The position numbers and the translations under genes are program-made. Of a stretch of 25,998 nucleotides of DNA, positions 20,313 through 25,998 are shown one piece after another. Source of the DNA: a virus; the IMG/VR virus record IMGVR_UViG_3300017963_002325, positions 1 through 25,998 of that record; one strand, given 5' to 3'. Numbering within the stretch: the stretch's first letter is position 1; each line of letters opens with the position of its first letter. The notes below the pieces were generated by a model. That model was given only the letters and a program-made list of their open reading frames with translations. It was not told the DNA's origin and searched no databases.

Positions 20313-21307
20313 CGGAGTCTCTGGAAGGGAGTGATCCAGTGGTGGATCTGGTCCGTGATACTGAACAGGTCGAGCTCGGTGAGGTAGTACTTCACCTTCA
20401 CGATGTCTGCTTCGACGGGAGCATCGAGCAGATTCTGGACTTGAGATGCAGTCCCATCAGGGTAGGGCTCGAGATGGAACGCCATGAGCTCGTAGTTACG
20501 GAGGACGACGTCCAGCTGGTCCGCGATCTTCCTCACTGTCTTCGTCTTGTGCTCGAAGCACCAGACGATGAATTCTTCGAAGGGGTATGCTGTCGGTCCG
20601 TGGTAAGCATCGAAGATCTTTCGTAGCCAGCCTTTGCCCACTCCTTCCACACCACGGATCTTGTCGCTCCCATCTCCGACAATCGCACGCCAGAGTAGGT
20701 GGTGGCTCAGGTCATGTCCTACAAGGAACCTGAAGTTGGACTCGGTAATGTGTTCATCATGGATGGGTCTGAGAACCGACAGAGAGCCGTACTGATCACC
20801 GACGTCAGGTTCTCTGGATCGCCACTCGTTGACAGCCTGAACATAGTCCAAGTCGTCTGATACGAGGAGCACAGATCCGGGTCTCTCGTGGTACTTCGAT
20901 GCGATTCTGTAGCAGAGGTCGTCTGCTTCCCAACCGACGATACGTACCACACGAGTCCCGAGCAGAGGTAGGACGTGCTGCAAGTAGGTCCTCTGTCGGG
21001 AGAAGTCGCGACGGTACTGCGACTTCTCAGGATCAGGATCCGGCTCTTCGTACAAGGGATCCTCCGGAGTACGGTACTTGGAGCCCTTGTACTCTGGGTA
21101 CAGCGCTCTGCGTCTCTGGGAGATGCCTCCGTCAAAGACGACGGTGCAGACGTTGACCTGCTGTTCGATCAAGATCTTGCGGAGAGACTTCAAGAACCCC
21201 ATGACACCACCCGTAGGCTTGTCATGTCTGTTACGCAACTGTGCTAGATCTCCTGCACGCATACAACGGTGCAGGAGATAGTTGCCATCGACGACTGCGA
21301 TCGGCAT
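20309..21307 (-). CDS. FEN-type 5'-3' exonuclease (T4 RNase H-like)
   Basis: This removes RNA primers and 5' flaps during lagging-strand synthesis. Metal-binding acids are in the expected places: D7 (VVDGNY), D59 (VVFDGG), E127/D129/D130 (GWEADDL), D151/D152/D154 (VSDDLDY) and D212/D215 in GDGSDKIRGVEGVG (211-224), the helix-three-turn-helix DNA-binding segment. An arch region rich in Arg and Tyr (RRRALYPEYKGSKYR) follows the second acid. At 332 residues it matches T4 RNase H (305). AAGGA precedes the ATG. Position beside SbcDC and UvsX supports a replication/recombination role. Confidence 0.93.
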   Translation of the reverse strand: MPIAVVDGNYLLHRCMRAGDLAQLRNRHDKPTGGVMGFLKSLRKILIEQQVNVCTVVFDGGISQRRRALYPEYKGSKYRTPEDPLYEEPDPDPEKSQYRRDFSRQRTYLQHVLPLLGTRVVRIVGWEADDLCYRIASKYHERPGSVLLVSDDLDYVQAVNEWRSREPDVGDQYGSLSVLRPIHDEHITESNFRFLVGHDLSHHLLWRAIVGDGSDKIRGVEGVGKGWLRKIFDAYHGPTAYPFEEFIVWCFEHKTKTVRKIADQLDVVLRNYELMAFHLEPYPDGTASQVQNLLDAPVEADIVKVKYYLTELDLFSITDQIHHWITPFQRLR

Positions 21308-21309
21308 GG

Positions 21310-21540
21310 TCAGTCCTTCGGATTGTCGTCCACGACTTCTTCGGATTCCACCATCATGTCCAGCGACTGAAGGTTCCAGTCCAGTTGCGGAGCACGCTTG
21401 GTGATGTTCGTGATGATCGGCCCACGAGCAAGCGTAACGATCTGCTCACCATGAACCGGACCTTCCGGAGCGTCCAGAGTAGCGATGAGATGAATGTGGA
21501 TTTCTTTACGTACCAGCTTACGCTTCTTCTCTTCTGCCAT
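21310..21540 (-). CDS. Small protein of unknown function, 76 residues
   Basis: It starts with a Lys-rich segment (EEKKRKLVRK) then a beta-rich region (EIHIHLIATLD, EQIVTLARGPIITN) and an acidic end (ESEEVVDDNPKD). No family is recognised. Its ATG has GAGGA 4 nt upstream. The 5' 187 nt overlap the open frame of the RlpA-like gene in another frame. The 2-nt gap to the exonuclease gene indicates tight coupling. Confidence 0.75.
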   Translation of the reverse strand: MAEEKKRKLVRKEIHIHLIATLDAPEGPVHGEQIVTLARGPIITNITKRAPQLDWNLQSLDMMVESEEVVDDNPKD

Positions 21541-22001
21541 GATGTCCTCGAGTAAACGAATTCGACTCTGTCGAACGCACGATGCTTGATCGCTCTCGCT
21601 ACAGGTCGGCTAAGATCGAAAGCACCTCGGTACTTCCAACCAGGTTGTAGTCGTGTTTGAGCTTGCCACCAGTAGCACTGTCCTCGCCACCTGATCCTGC
21701 GTGGAGTACCTATGCCTTTGGACGACGATGGATCCTTACGACACGGGAGCATAGCTCCAAAAGGCCCACGGTCCTGAACAGAAGTTCTGACGCAACGTCC
21801 AGTACGAGAGTTGCACAGATAACCGGAGGTACCAATGGGTAGAGAACGGTGCGCGATATGCGCGTCCTCAGGGAGGAACTTCTTGCCGTTCGCTTTGTGC
21901 GTCCCACAGTGTCCATCACCAGGCCAGTAGACCGTCGCCAGACCACCTGCAATCCTGACGTCTGGCGATGTCGAGAACAGTGCTGCTAGCAACAAGAACA
22001 T
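21354..22001 (-). CDS. RlpA-like double-psi beta-barrel protein
   Basis: The N-terminus is hydrophobic (MFLLLAALFS), signal-peptide-like but without a basic n-region. Residues 21-150 follow the RlpA/double-psi beta-barrel pattern: LATVYWPGDGHCGTHKANG, IAHRSLPIGT (49-58), DRGPF (77-81) with the catalytic-type Asp, and FDLSRPVARAI (128-138). RlpA proteins cleave peptidoglycan glycan strands; expansin-like relatives loosen walls. Four to five cysteines could form disulphides, fitting export. The domain ends near residue 150, yet the frame stays open for about 62 more residues that look like shadow translation of the next gene (Ser/Arg-rich). The start has only a weak ribosome binding site. A wall-acting gene inside a recombination operon is unexpected. 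Confidence 0.75.
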   Translation of the reverse strand: MFLLLAALFSTSPDVRIAGGLATVYWPGDGHCGTHKANGKKFLPEDAHIAHRSLPIGTSGYLCNSRTGRCVRTSVQDRGPFGAMLPCRKDPSSSKGIGTPRRIRWRGQCYWWQAQTRLQPGWKYRGAFDLSRPVARAIKHRAFDRVEFVYSRTSWQKRRSVSWYVKKSTFISSLLWTLRKVRFMVSRSLRLLVGRSSRTSPSVLRNWTGTFSRWT

Positions 22002-22016
22002 AATCCATTCCGGATC

Positions 22017-22682
22017 CTAGCCTCGCTTCGGAGGCATCCACTCCTCGGTGCCGATGAACTTCTGTCCCAGCCACCGGAAGATGTAGTCGACGATCGAGTT
22101 GGCGTACGGGATGTCTTGGTTACGAGTTCTACCCTCAGGAGGGAACCTCGTAGCACGGTACTTCCGTGCGTAGGTCTCGAGAGGAATCCCACGTTGGAGA
22201 CCGATCGAGACAGCGATAGCCAACTGGTCCAGGACACCCTTCAAGAAGCCAGTCAACTCGCTGACTGTCTGGTGGATCATGACGACGTACTGATCGTCCT
22301 TGAGGTGCTCTGGGAGATCGGCTTCGCCTTGGTGACGGACTTTGATGAAGATCTCACCGAGGTCGTTGCTGTCGGGGTAGACACCGCACGTGATGTACCC
22401 TCGACCGAGGTCTCCCATACCGATGTGGAACTTGTGAGTCACCGACTCCCGTGTGTCCGGCATCCGGAAGTGAGGAGGTGGTCGTCGGGACGACGGGTTC
22501 TCGAACTCGAGGACCTCCTCTTCCAACTCTTCGTTCTCATCGGTGAGCTCGTCGATCTGATCTTCCAGCTCTTGGATGCGCTCCTCTAGAGTAGAGTTCG
22601 TAGATTCAAGCTCCTCGCAGCGAGCAGAGAGCTTATCGAGCGCTTCCTGCTGCTCACTCGCTAACGATTCCCAATCGCTCAT
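22017..22682 (-). CDS. Stand-alone TSCPD-domain protein with coiled-coil lead
   Basis: Residues about 73-217 match the TSCPD domain found at the C-terminus of B12-dependent ribonucleotide reductase (NrdJ): RMPDTRESVTHKFHI, YITCGVYPDSNDLGEIFIKV, LDQLAIAVSIGLQRGIPLETY, TRFPPEGRT, NSIVDYIFRWLG. The catalytic reductase barrel is absent; instead the first 62 residues are an acidic coiled coil (ESTNSTLEERIQELEDQ and similar heptads). In NrdJ this domain helps form or regulate the complex, so here it may tether or regulate a reductase encoded elsewhere, or act independently. The usual Cys pair of the NrdJ tail is not seen. TAATG coupling and AGGAGG link it to recA-like. Confidence 0.85.
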   Translation of the reverse strand: MSDWESLASEQQEALDKLSARCEELESTNSTLEERIQELEDQIDELTDENEELEEEVLEFENPSSRRPPPHFRMPDTRESVTHKFHIGMGDLGRGYITCGVYPDSNDLGEIFIKVRHQGEADLPEHLKDDQYVVMIHQTVSELTGFLKGVLDQLAIAVSIGLQRGIPLETYARKYRATRFPPEGRTRNQDIPYANSIVDYIFRWLGQKFIGTEEWMPPKRG

Positions 22683-23767
22683 TACTTTCCTCCATGCTTC
22701 TCAGCCCAGACCTCGTCCGCGCAGAGTTGCAGGAAGTCCAGCAGCTCCGGGTGTTTGGCGTAGGCGTCGTAGGCTTTCTTGTGCCAGAACTTGAGTTCCT
22801 TGTCTGGCTCAGGGAAGTCCAGGATCGTAACACGACCCGCAGACATGTTGACGTAGTTGGAGTTGTCGATCAAGAAGTTCAAGACTTCGTAGAGAGTGTC
22901 GACACCATCCGCGTACCGGATAGGCAACTGGACATCCCTGTTCGGAGGTTCCAGTTTGTCCTTGACCGTGGTCACCTCGGTCAGGATACCTGTGTTGTCC
23001 GTCGGGTAGTGCATCCTCCCAGAGGAGTAGACCTTCAACCTCTTCGCTGCCCAGAACTTGATCGCACCACCACCTGGTGTGGATTTCTTCGCTCCTCGAC
23101 CAGGTCCTGCTGGTCCTGAGATCGTCTGGTTTACGAACACGAGAGAACAGTTCGTGTTCGGGAGGACCATGGAGAGCATGCGGAGAGCACGACGGATCTT
23201 TCGAGGCTTATCCATCATGCCGTCCGCATAGATGTCTCCTGACTTCTCACCTTCTGTCTGGGACGCGGAGATGGTATCCCAGAAGAAGCCTACGGGCATA
23301 TCCTGAGGGAACTTGCTACCTTTCATGCGGATGCGCTTGATGGTCGAATCGATGACTGAGAAGCCTTGTTCGACCGTATCACACTGCAGGTGCAAGTGTC
23401 TGCTCGGATTATGCCCGATCGATAGAGCACGTCTCCTGTCCCAACCGGACTCCGCATCCAGCAGGACGGAGATACCTGGGTACCTCTGAAAGCCTACGAT
23501 CATGTGCTCGACGAGCGTGGACTTGCCGTGCGAGGGTTCTCCGTAGAGTTCCATCACACGACCGAGAGGAATCCCTCCTCCGAGCAGAAGGTTCAGGAGA
23601 TGACTCGACGTAGGGATACGAACCGTAGCCTTGTCGGAGTGAGTCATCTCCTCGCCAGCAACTGCAACCTCAGCACCGAACTCTTTGTTCAGGTCTTTGG
23701 ACAGAGAGCGGAGATGGTCTGTCTCGGAGGGTATGTCTGAGCTAGGTTTCTTCGAGTAGAGGGACAT
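22682..23767 (-). CDS. uvsX: RecA/UvsX-type recombinase
   Basis: The strand-exchange ATPase shows Walker A GEPSHGKST (76-84), a catalytic Glu in LLDAESGWD (about 106), Walker B GFFWDTIS (160-167) and a disordered L2-type loop with GPAGPGRGAKKSTPGGGA (about 218-235). FVNQTIS before it matches the RecA 'NQ' sensor. The N-terminal 50 residues form the oligomerisation helix-strand typical of the family. C-terminal residues (about 320-361) are helical. At 361 residues it is close to RecA (353) and UvsX (391). It lies between the single-strand binding protein and TSCPD gene with 1-nt overlaps, one transcription unit. Confidence 0.93.
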   Translation of the reverse strand: MSLYSKKPSSDIPSETDHLRSLSKDLNKEFGAEVAVAGEEMTHSDKATVRIPTSSHLLNLLLGGGIPLGRVMELYGEPSHGKSTLVEHMIVGFQRYPGISVLLDAESGWDRRRALSIGHNPSRHLHLQCDTVEQGFSVIDSTIKRIRMKGSKFPQDMPVGFFWDTISASQTEGEKSGDIYADGMMDKPRKIRRALRMLSMVLPNTNCSLVFVNQTISGPAGPGRGAKKSTPGGGAIKFWAAKRLKVYSSGRMHYPTDNTGILTEVTTVKDKLEPPNRDVQLPIRYADGVDTLYEVLNFLIDNSNYVNMSAGRVTILDFPEPDKELKFWHKKAYDAYAKHPELLDFLQLCADEVWAEKHGGK

Positions 23768-24813
23768 CAGAGACCCTTCTCCTCCTTAGCGTCCATGCAG
23801 CGGAGCTCGTGCTCGCAGATGACGCACTTCTCGAGGTCCTCGTTGAAGCCGAAGGTACCGACCACGTCCTCGGGGACATCGCTACCGTCGTGAGGCTCCG
23901 GAGCTTCCAGACCAGCGAAGCAGGGAGGGAAGCCCTTAGGATCGACACCATCGAGAGTCGATGTACGAGACTTCGCAGTCTCGCGCTTCTTCGGCTCTGC
24001 CTTCTTCTCCTTCTCGGGTTTCGCAACCTCGGTACGACGAGCAGGTCGACTCTCCTCGGCTGCCTCTTCGCCGGAGGAGCGACCACGCTCGTTGTCCTGC
24101 TTGTACTTCTTGAAGTAGTAGGACACCATCGCGCTACCCTTGGAGATGATCTCGCCGATCTTCTCGTCGTCCGGATAGGGCTTCAGCTTGTCCAGGTCGT
24201 AGAGACCCTCGAGCCACTGAGCTACGAGATCGTCGTCTTCATGCAGAGGAGTCACGCGAGGCATCCAACCAGGAGTGTACTCCTTCTGAGTACCTCCACC
24301 CTTGCGAGCCTTGATCTTCAGGACGACCTTCAGATCGATGCCAGTCTCGATGTCGGTGACGTCACCGATCTTCGGATTGCCCATCTCCGCCATGATCCAG
24401 TTGTAGGACGCAGGCGTGAAGCGAGCGATCTGGACACCCTTCTCTTCATCGTCGCGATCGATGACGTTCGCTGCGTATTTCGATGCAGGCATCTGCCGAC
24501 GCAACTCGAGCTCTGGGAAGGCTGCCAAGATCTTGTCGATCGCGTCGCAGATCGGGCAGTGGTCGGTCTTCGACGGCCAGGTCTCGAGAAGGCACGGGAA
24601 GTGATCCTTGCCCGGAGCGAGCTCCCAGTGCTCGGCCTCCTTGCGGAAGATACGACCATGCGCTGCCCAGCACGGGAGCAGACGCAGGTTGTTGTCTCCC
24701 TCCTTCCAGTCGTAACGCTGGATTGGACCGGAGGTTGACTTGTTCGCTGCCTCCTTCTCGATCCTCTCCGCCTCCTGACGAACCCAGTTCATGTCTGGCT
24801 TATGTACTATCAT
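23767..24813 (-). CDS. gp32-like single-stranded DNA-binding protein
   Basis: The start at the third Met of the frame (MIVHKPDMNW) has GGAG 6 nt upstream. The core (about 40-230) carries a gp32-style zinc site: H71, C74, C86, C89 (HFPC, CPIC) inside an OB-fold. The N-terminus is basic and helical, as in gp32 cooperativity domains. Past 240 is a Lys/Glu/Arg/Ser low-complexity linker. The end has four cysteines (FPPCFAG, CVICEHELRC). gp32 ends in an acidic tail that recruits partners; here a Cys-rich module replaces or extends it, and the tail is only modestly acidic. It overlaps the homing endonuclease stop by 14 nt and uvsX by 1 nt. Confidence 0.85.
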   Translation of the reverse strand: MIVHKPDMNWVRQEAERIEKEAANKSTSGPIQRYDWKEGDNNLRLLPCWAAHGRIFRKEAEHWELAPGKDHFPCLLETWPSKTDHCPICDAIDKILAAFPELELRRQMPASKYAANVIDRDDEEKGVQIARFTPASYNWIMAEMGNPKIGDVTDIETGIDLKVVLKIKARKGGGTQKEYTPGWMPRVTPLHEDDDLVAQWLEGLYDLDKLKPYPDDEKIGEIISKGSAMVSYYFKKYKQDNERGRSSGEEAAEESRPARRTEVAKPEKEKKAEPKKRETAKSRTSTLDGVDPKGFPPCFAGLEAPEPHDGSDVPEDVVGTFGFNEDLEKCVICEHELRCMDAKEEKGL

Positions 24814-25234
24814 CATCCTCTCCGTAGTGGGCATGAATATCGTCCATTGTGCACCCAGCGCGTAGATATCGCCGGAGCTTCACGGATGAGATCTTCAGCC
24901 TTCTAGCCCACTCTGCTAGGCGAAGAGTCTCTCCACGAAAGGTAATCAAATGTACTCTACCACCATTCTGGCGACGGTTCTTCGCTTGTTCAGACTTCGT
25001 AGCCCATCGACAGTTACTAGGCTCGTAGTCACCTTCGTTATCTATACGTTCTAGAGACAGTCCTTCTGGTCGTTCACCCATGTCCGCGATGAAGTTGTTG
25101 ATGTCTCTCCATCGAGAGCAGACAAGGATGCCACGTTCATAGTACCTAGGATCTTGATCGCATCTACGAAGCATCCCGATCCACGACTCGTAAGCACGAG
25201 TACCACACCACCCATGCTTCGTGGTAGGAGGCAT
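24800..25234 (-). CDS. HNH-type homing endonuclease (candidate)
   Basis: Residues 6-88 match a common phage HNH-related family: WCGTRAYESWIGMLRRC, YYERGILVCSRWRDINNFIADMG, LERIDNEGDYEPSNCRWATKSEQAKNRR. Paired cysteines (C25, C39, C75) may bind zinc. The end (LRLAEWARRLKISSVKLRRYL) is a NUMOD/HTH-like DNA-binding segment (WArrLgIs pattern). Free-standing homing endonucleases of this type insert between phage genes and copy themselves into uninserted relatives. It sits between the UvsY-like and gp32-like genes. AGGAG precedes the ATG. Base composition is similar to neighbours, so transfer is not recent or not visible. Confidence 0.78.
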   Translation of the reverse strand: MPPTTKHGWCGTRAYESWIGMLRRCDQDPRYYERGILVCSRWRDINNFIADMGERPEGLSLERIDNEGDYEPSNCRWATKSEQAKNRRQNGGRVHLITFRGETLRLAEWARRLKISSVKLRRYLRAGCTMDDIHAHYGEDDDST

Positions 25235-25242
25235 GTTCTCTC

Positions 25243-25713
25243 CTAGTGGTCTGCCTTGAGCTCTTGTCGGTAGTTGACTGACAGCTCGTTGAGTTTCTTG
25301 TTCCGTCCGAAGACGATCATTGATATCTCTTGCAACGTCTCGTAGAGAGCTTGCGCTGCTTGGTTCCTCCGTCGCTTGACAGCGACGTCAGGGTGAGTCA
25401 ACTGGTAGGCTTTGAGTTCGTTCGCAGTAGCCTTGTAGCCACCATTGTTGATCCTGGGAGAGTCGAGGAAGACTCCCGCTTGCTCTTCTTCCAGATCGAA
25501 CTTGGATTCAGCGGCGACATTCCTGTACTTAGACAGGAGGTAGACCATGTCTGCTTCGATCTCGATCTGCTTCTGGATCTTCTGATTCACATCCTCGAAG
25601 CCATGGAGATCGAGCTCCAGACGGTATACCACCTCCTTGATGACCGGACGGTCTTCGGACTCAAGGAACTCAGAAGTTAGGACTTGTTTGACGAGACGTT
25701 GTAGGGCGTTCAT
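25243..25713 (-). CDS. UvsY-like recombination mediator (candidate)
   Basis: The 156-residue protein is helical with a charged central stretch (KIQKQIEIEADMVYLLSKYRN, about 44-64) and a C-terminal helix pair ending KLNELSVNYRQELKADH. T4 UvsY (137 residues) has the same layout: an N-terminal helical region, a central segment around a 'SADKDV' turn, and a closing basic-helical end (KHIQDMRAFEAG). Here TANELKAYQLTHPDVAV is the comparable turn. UvsY loads UvsX onto gp32-coated DNA, and both partners lie directly downstream. The match is by layout only. Confidence 0.55.
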   Translation of the reverse strand: MNALQRLVKQVLTSEFLESEDRPVIKEVVYRLELDLHGFEDVNQKIQKQIEIEADMVYLLSKYRNVAAESKFDLEEEQAGVFLDSPRINNGGYKATANELKAYQLTHPDVAVKRRRNQAAQALYETLQEISMIVFGRNKKLNELSVNYRQELKADH

Positions 25714-25727
25714 TGCTTCCAGAAGGG

Positions 25728-25761
25728 GTTAAGGGCCTTGCTACCCTTAACGGGTCGGTTT
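25728..25761 (-). promoter_or_regulatory. Copy of repeated TTAAGGG / GGGTCGGTTT element
   Basis: GTTAAGGG (25728-25735) and CCCTTAAC (25744-25751), perfect 8-bp arms with an 8-nt spacer, then GGGTCGGTTT (25752-25761) and TCTTTT. It fills most of the gap between two leftward genes and is the best-preserved copy. In the rightward sense it ends in a T-rich run, but no rightward genes are present. Confidence 0.55.
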
Positions 25762-25764
25762 CTT

Positions 25765-25998
25765 TTAGGCTGCTTTCAACAGAGGAGCGAACTCCCAGAC
25801 GGATGTGATAGCTTCCTCCTTGATCGCCTCTCGGGTGACCTCAGAGCGACCGCTGTGTACCAGTTCACTACCGTCTTCCAGGACCAGAACCTTGTTCTCC
25901 TCGAGAAGGATCGGAGGTTCGTCCCACATCATGAAGGCTTCGCACATCTTCTCGTAGTACTCTGGTTTCGCCTTCTCGAACTTGATTTGATGGTCTCC
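25765..25998 (-). CDS. Protein of unknown function (5' end outside window)
   Basis: The open frame continues past the right edge, so the 5' part is missing; 77 C-terminal residues are visible. A Met at 25947 is internal, since the frame stays open upstream (EYYEKMCEAF). The visible part has an acidic helix, then beta strands (ENKVLVLEDGSELVHSG) and a helix ending EFAPLLKAA. No family is recognised. It ends 4 nt before the repeated TTAAGGG element. Confidence 0.65.
   Translation of the reverse strand, partial: GDHQIKFEKAKPEYYEKMCEAFMMWDEPPILLEENKVLVLEDGSELVHSGRSEVTREAIKEEAITSVWEFAPLLKAA

Noticed and set aside
23809-24738. 309-residue plus-strand open frame opposite the gp32-like gene
   Set aside because: Antisense shadow; the opposite strand has zinc motifs, proper start and coupling.
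1-25998. CRISPR array, insertion sequence or integrase
   Set aside because: No regularly spaced repeats, no transposase or recombinase signature and no terminal inverted repeats were seen.

Overview
This window is part of the genome of a large tailed double-stranded DNA bacteriophage (Caudoviricetes). Every convincing gene reads leftward (minus strand). Genes are packed with ATGA/TAATG-type junctions, overlaps of a few bases and strong AGGAGG-type ribosome binding sites. A large terminase subunit, an HU-like protein, a sigma-like factor and a T4-style replication/recombination set support the phage assignment. By eye the DNA is moderately GC-rich. Nothing seen fixes the host.

Layout by position, with transcription running from high to low coordinates. 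(1) 25998-20309, recombination and replication: a partial unknown gene, a UvsY-like candidate, an HNH-type homing endonuclease candidate, a gp32-like single-strand DNA-binding protein, a UvsX/RecA recombinase, a coiled-coil protein with the TSCPD domain of B12-dependent ribonucleotide reductase, an RlpA-like double-psi beta-barrel protein, a small unknown, and a FEN-type 5'-3' exonuclease. (2) 20312-17074: a single 971-residue polypeptide carrying both the SbcD/Mre11 nuclease and the SbcC/Rad50 ATPase, then a small RRM RNA-binding protein. (3) 17073-16307: about 770 bp without a gene, full of palindromes and repeated motifs, a candidate origin or control region. (4) 16306-9405: a run of small, mostly unknown accessory genes, many with zinc-binding Cys motifs, plus a DUF2786 protein, a HAD-like protein and a DenV-like pyrimidine-dimer glycosylase. 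(5) 9293-5934: ATP-dependent DNA ligase, a highly charged coiled-coil protein, a tRNA-like cloverleaf, a RuvC-like resolvase and a sigma-like factor. (6) 5947-1: a Mor-like HTH protein, an unknown helical protein, a divergent ThyX, TerL, a 58-residue zinc ribbon, an HU-like protein, an unknown protein and a partial membrane protein with an HExxH motif.

The recombination genes form a coherent double-strand-break pathway: end resection (SbcCD fusion, exonuclease), strand coating (gp32-like), strand exchange (UvsX with a UvsY-like mediator), junction resolution (RuvC-like) and sealing (ligase). ThyX and TSCPD point to nucleotide supply. The sigma-like and HTH proteins point to late transcription control, next to packaging genes.

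The least expected signals are non-coding. Three homologous long hairpins with compensatory base changes sit between stop codon and ribosome binding site at 13946, 15440 and 15959. A four-copy element of an inverted TTAAGGG repeat followed by GGGTCGGTTT occurs in intergenic gaps. A 64-nt cloverleaf carries the resolvase ribosome binding site. A 16-bp inverted repeat could mask the ribosome binding site of the glycosylase gene.
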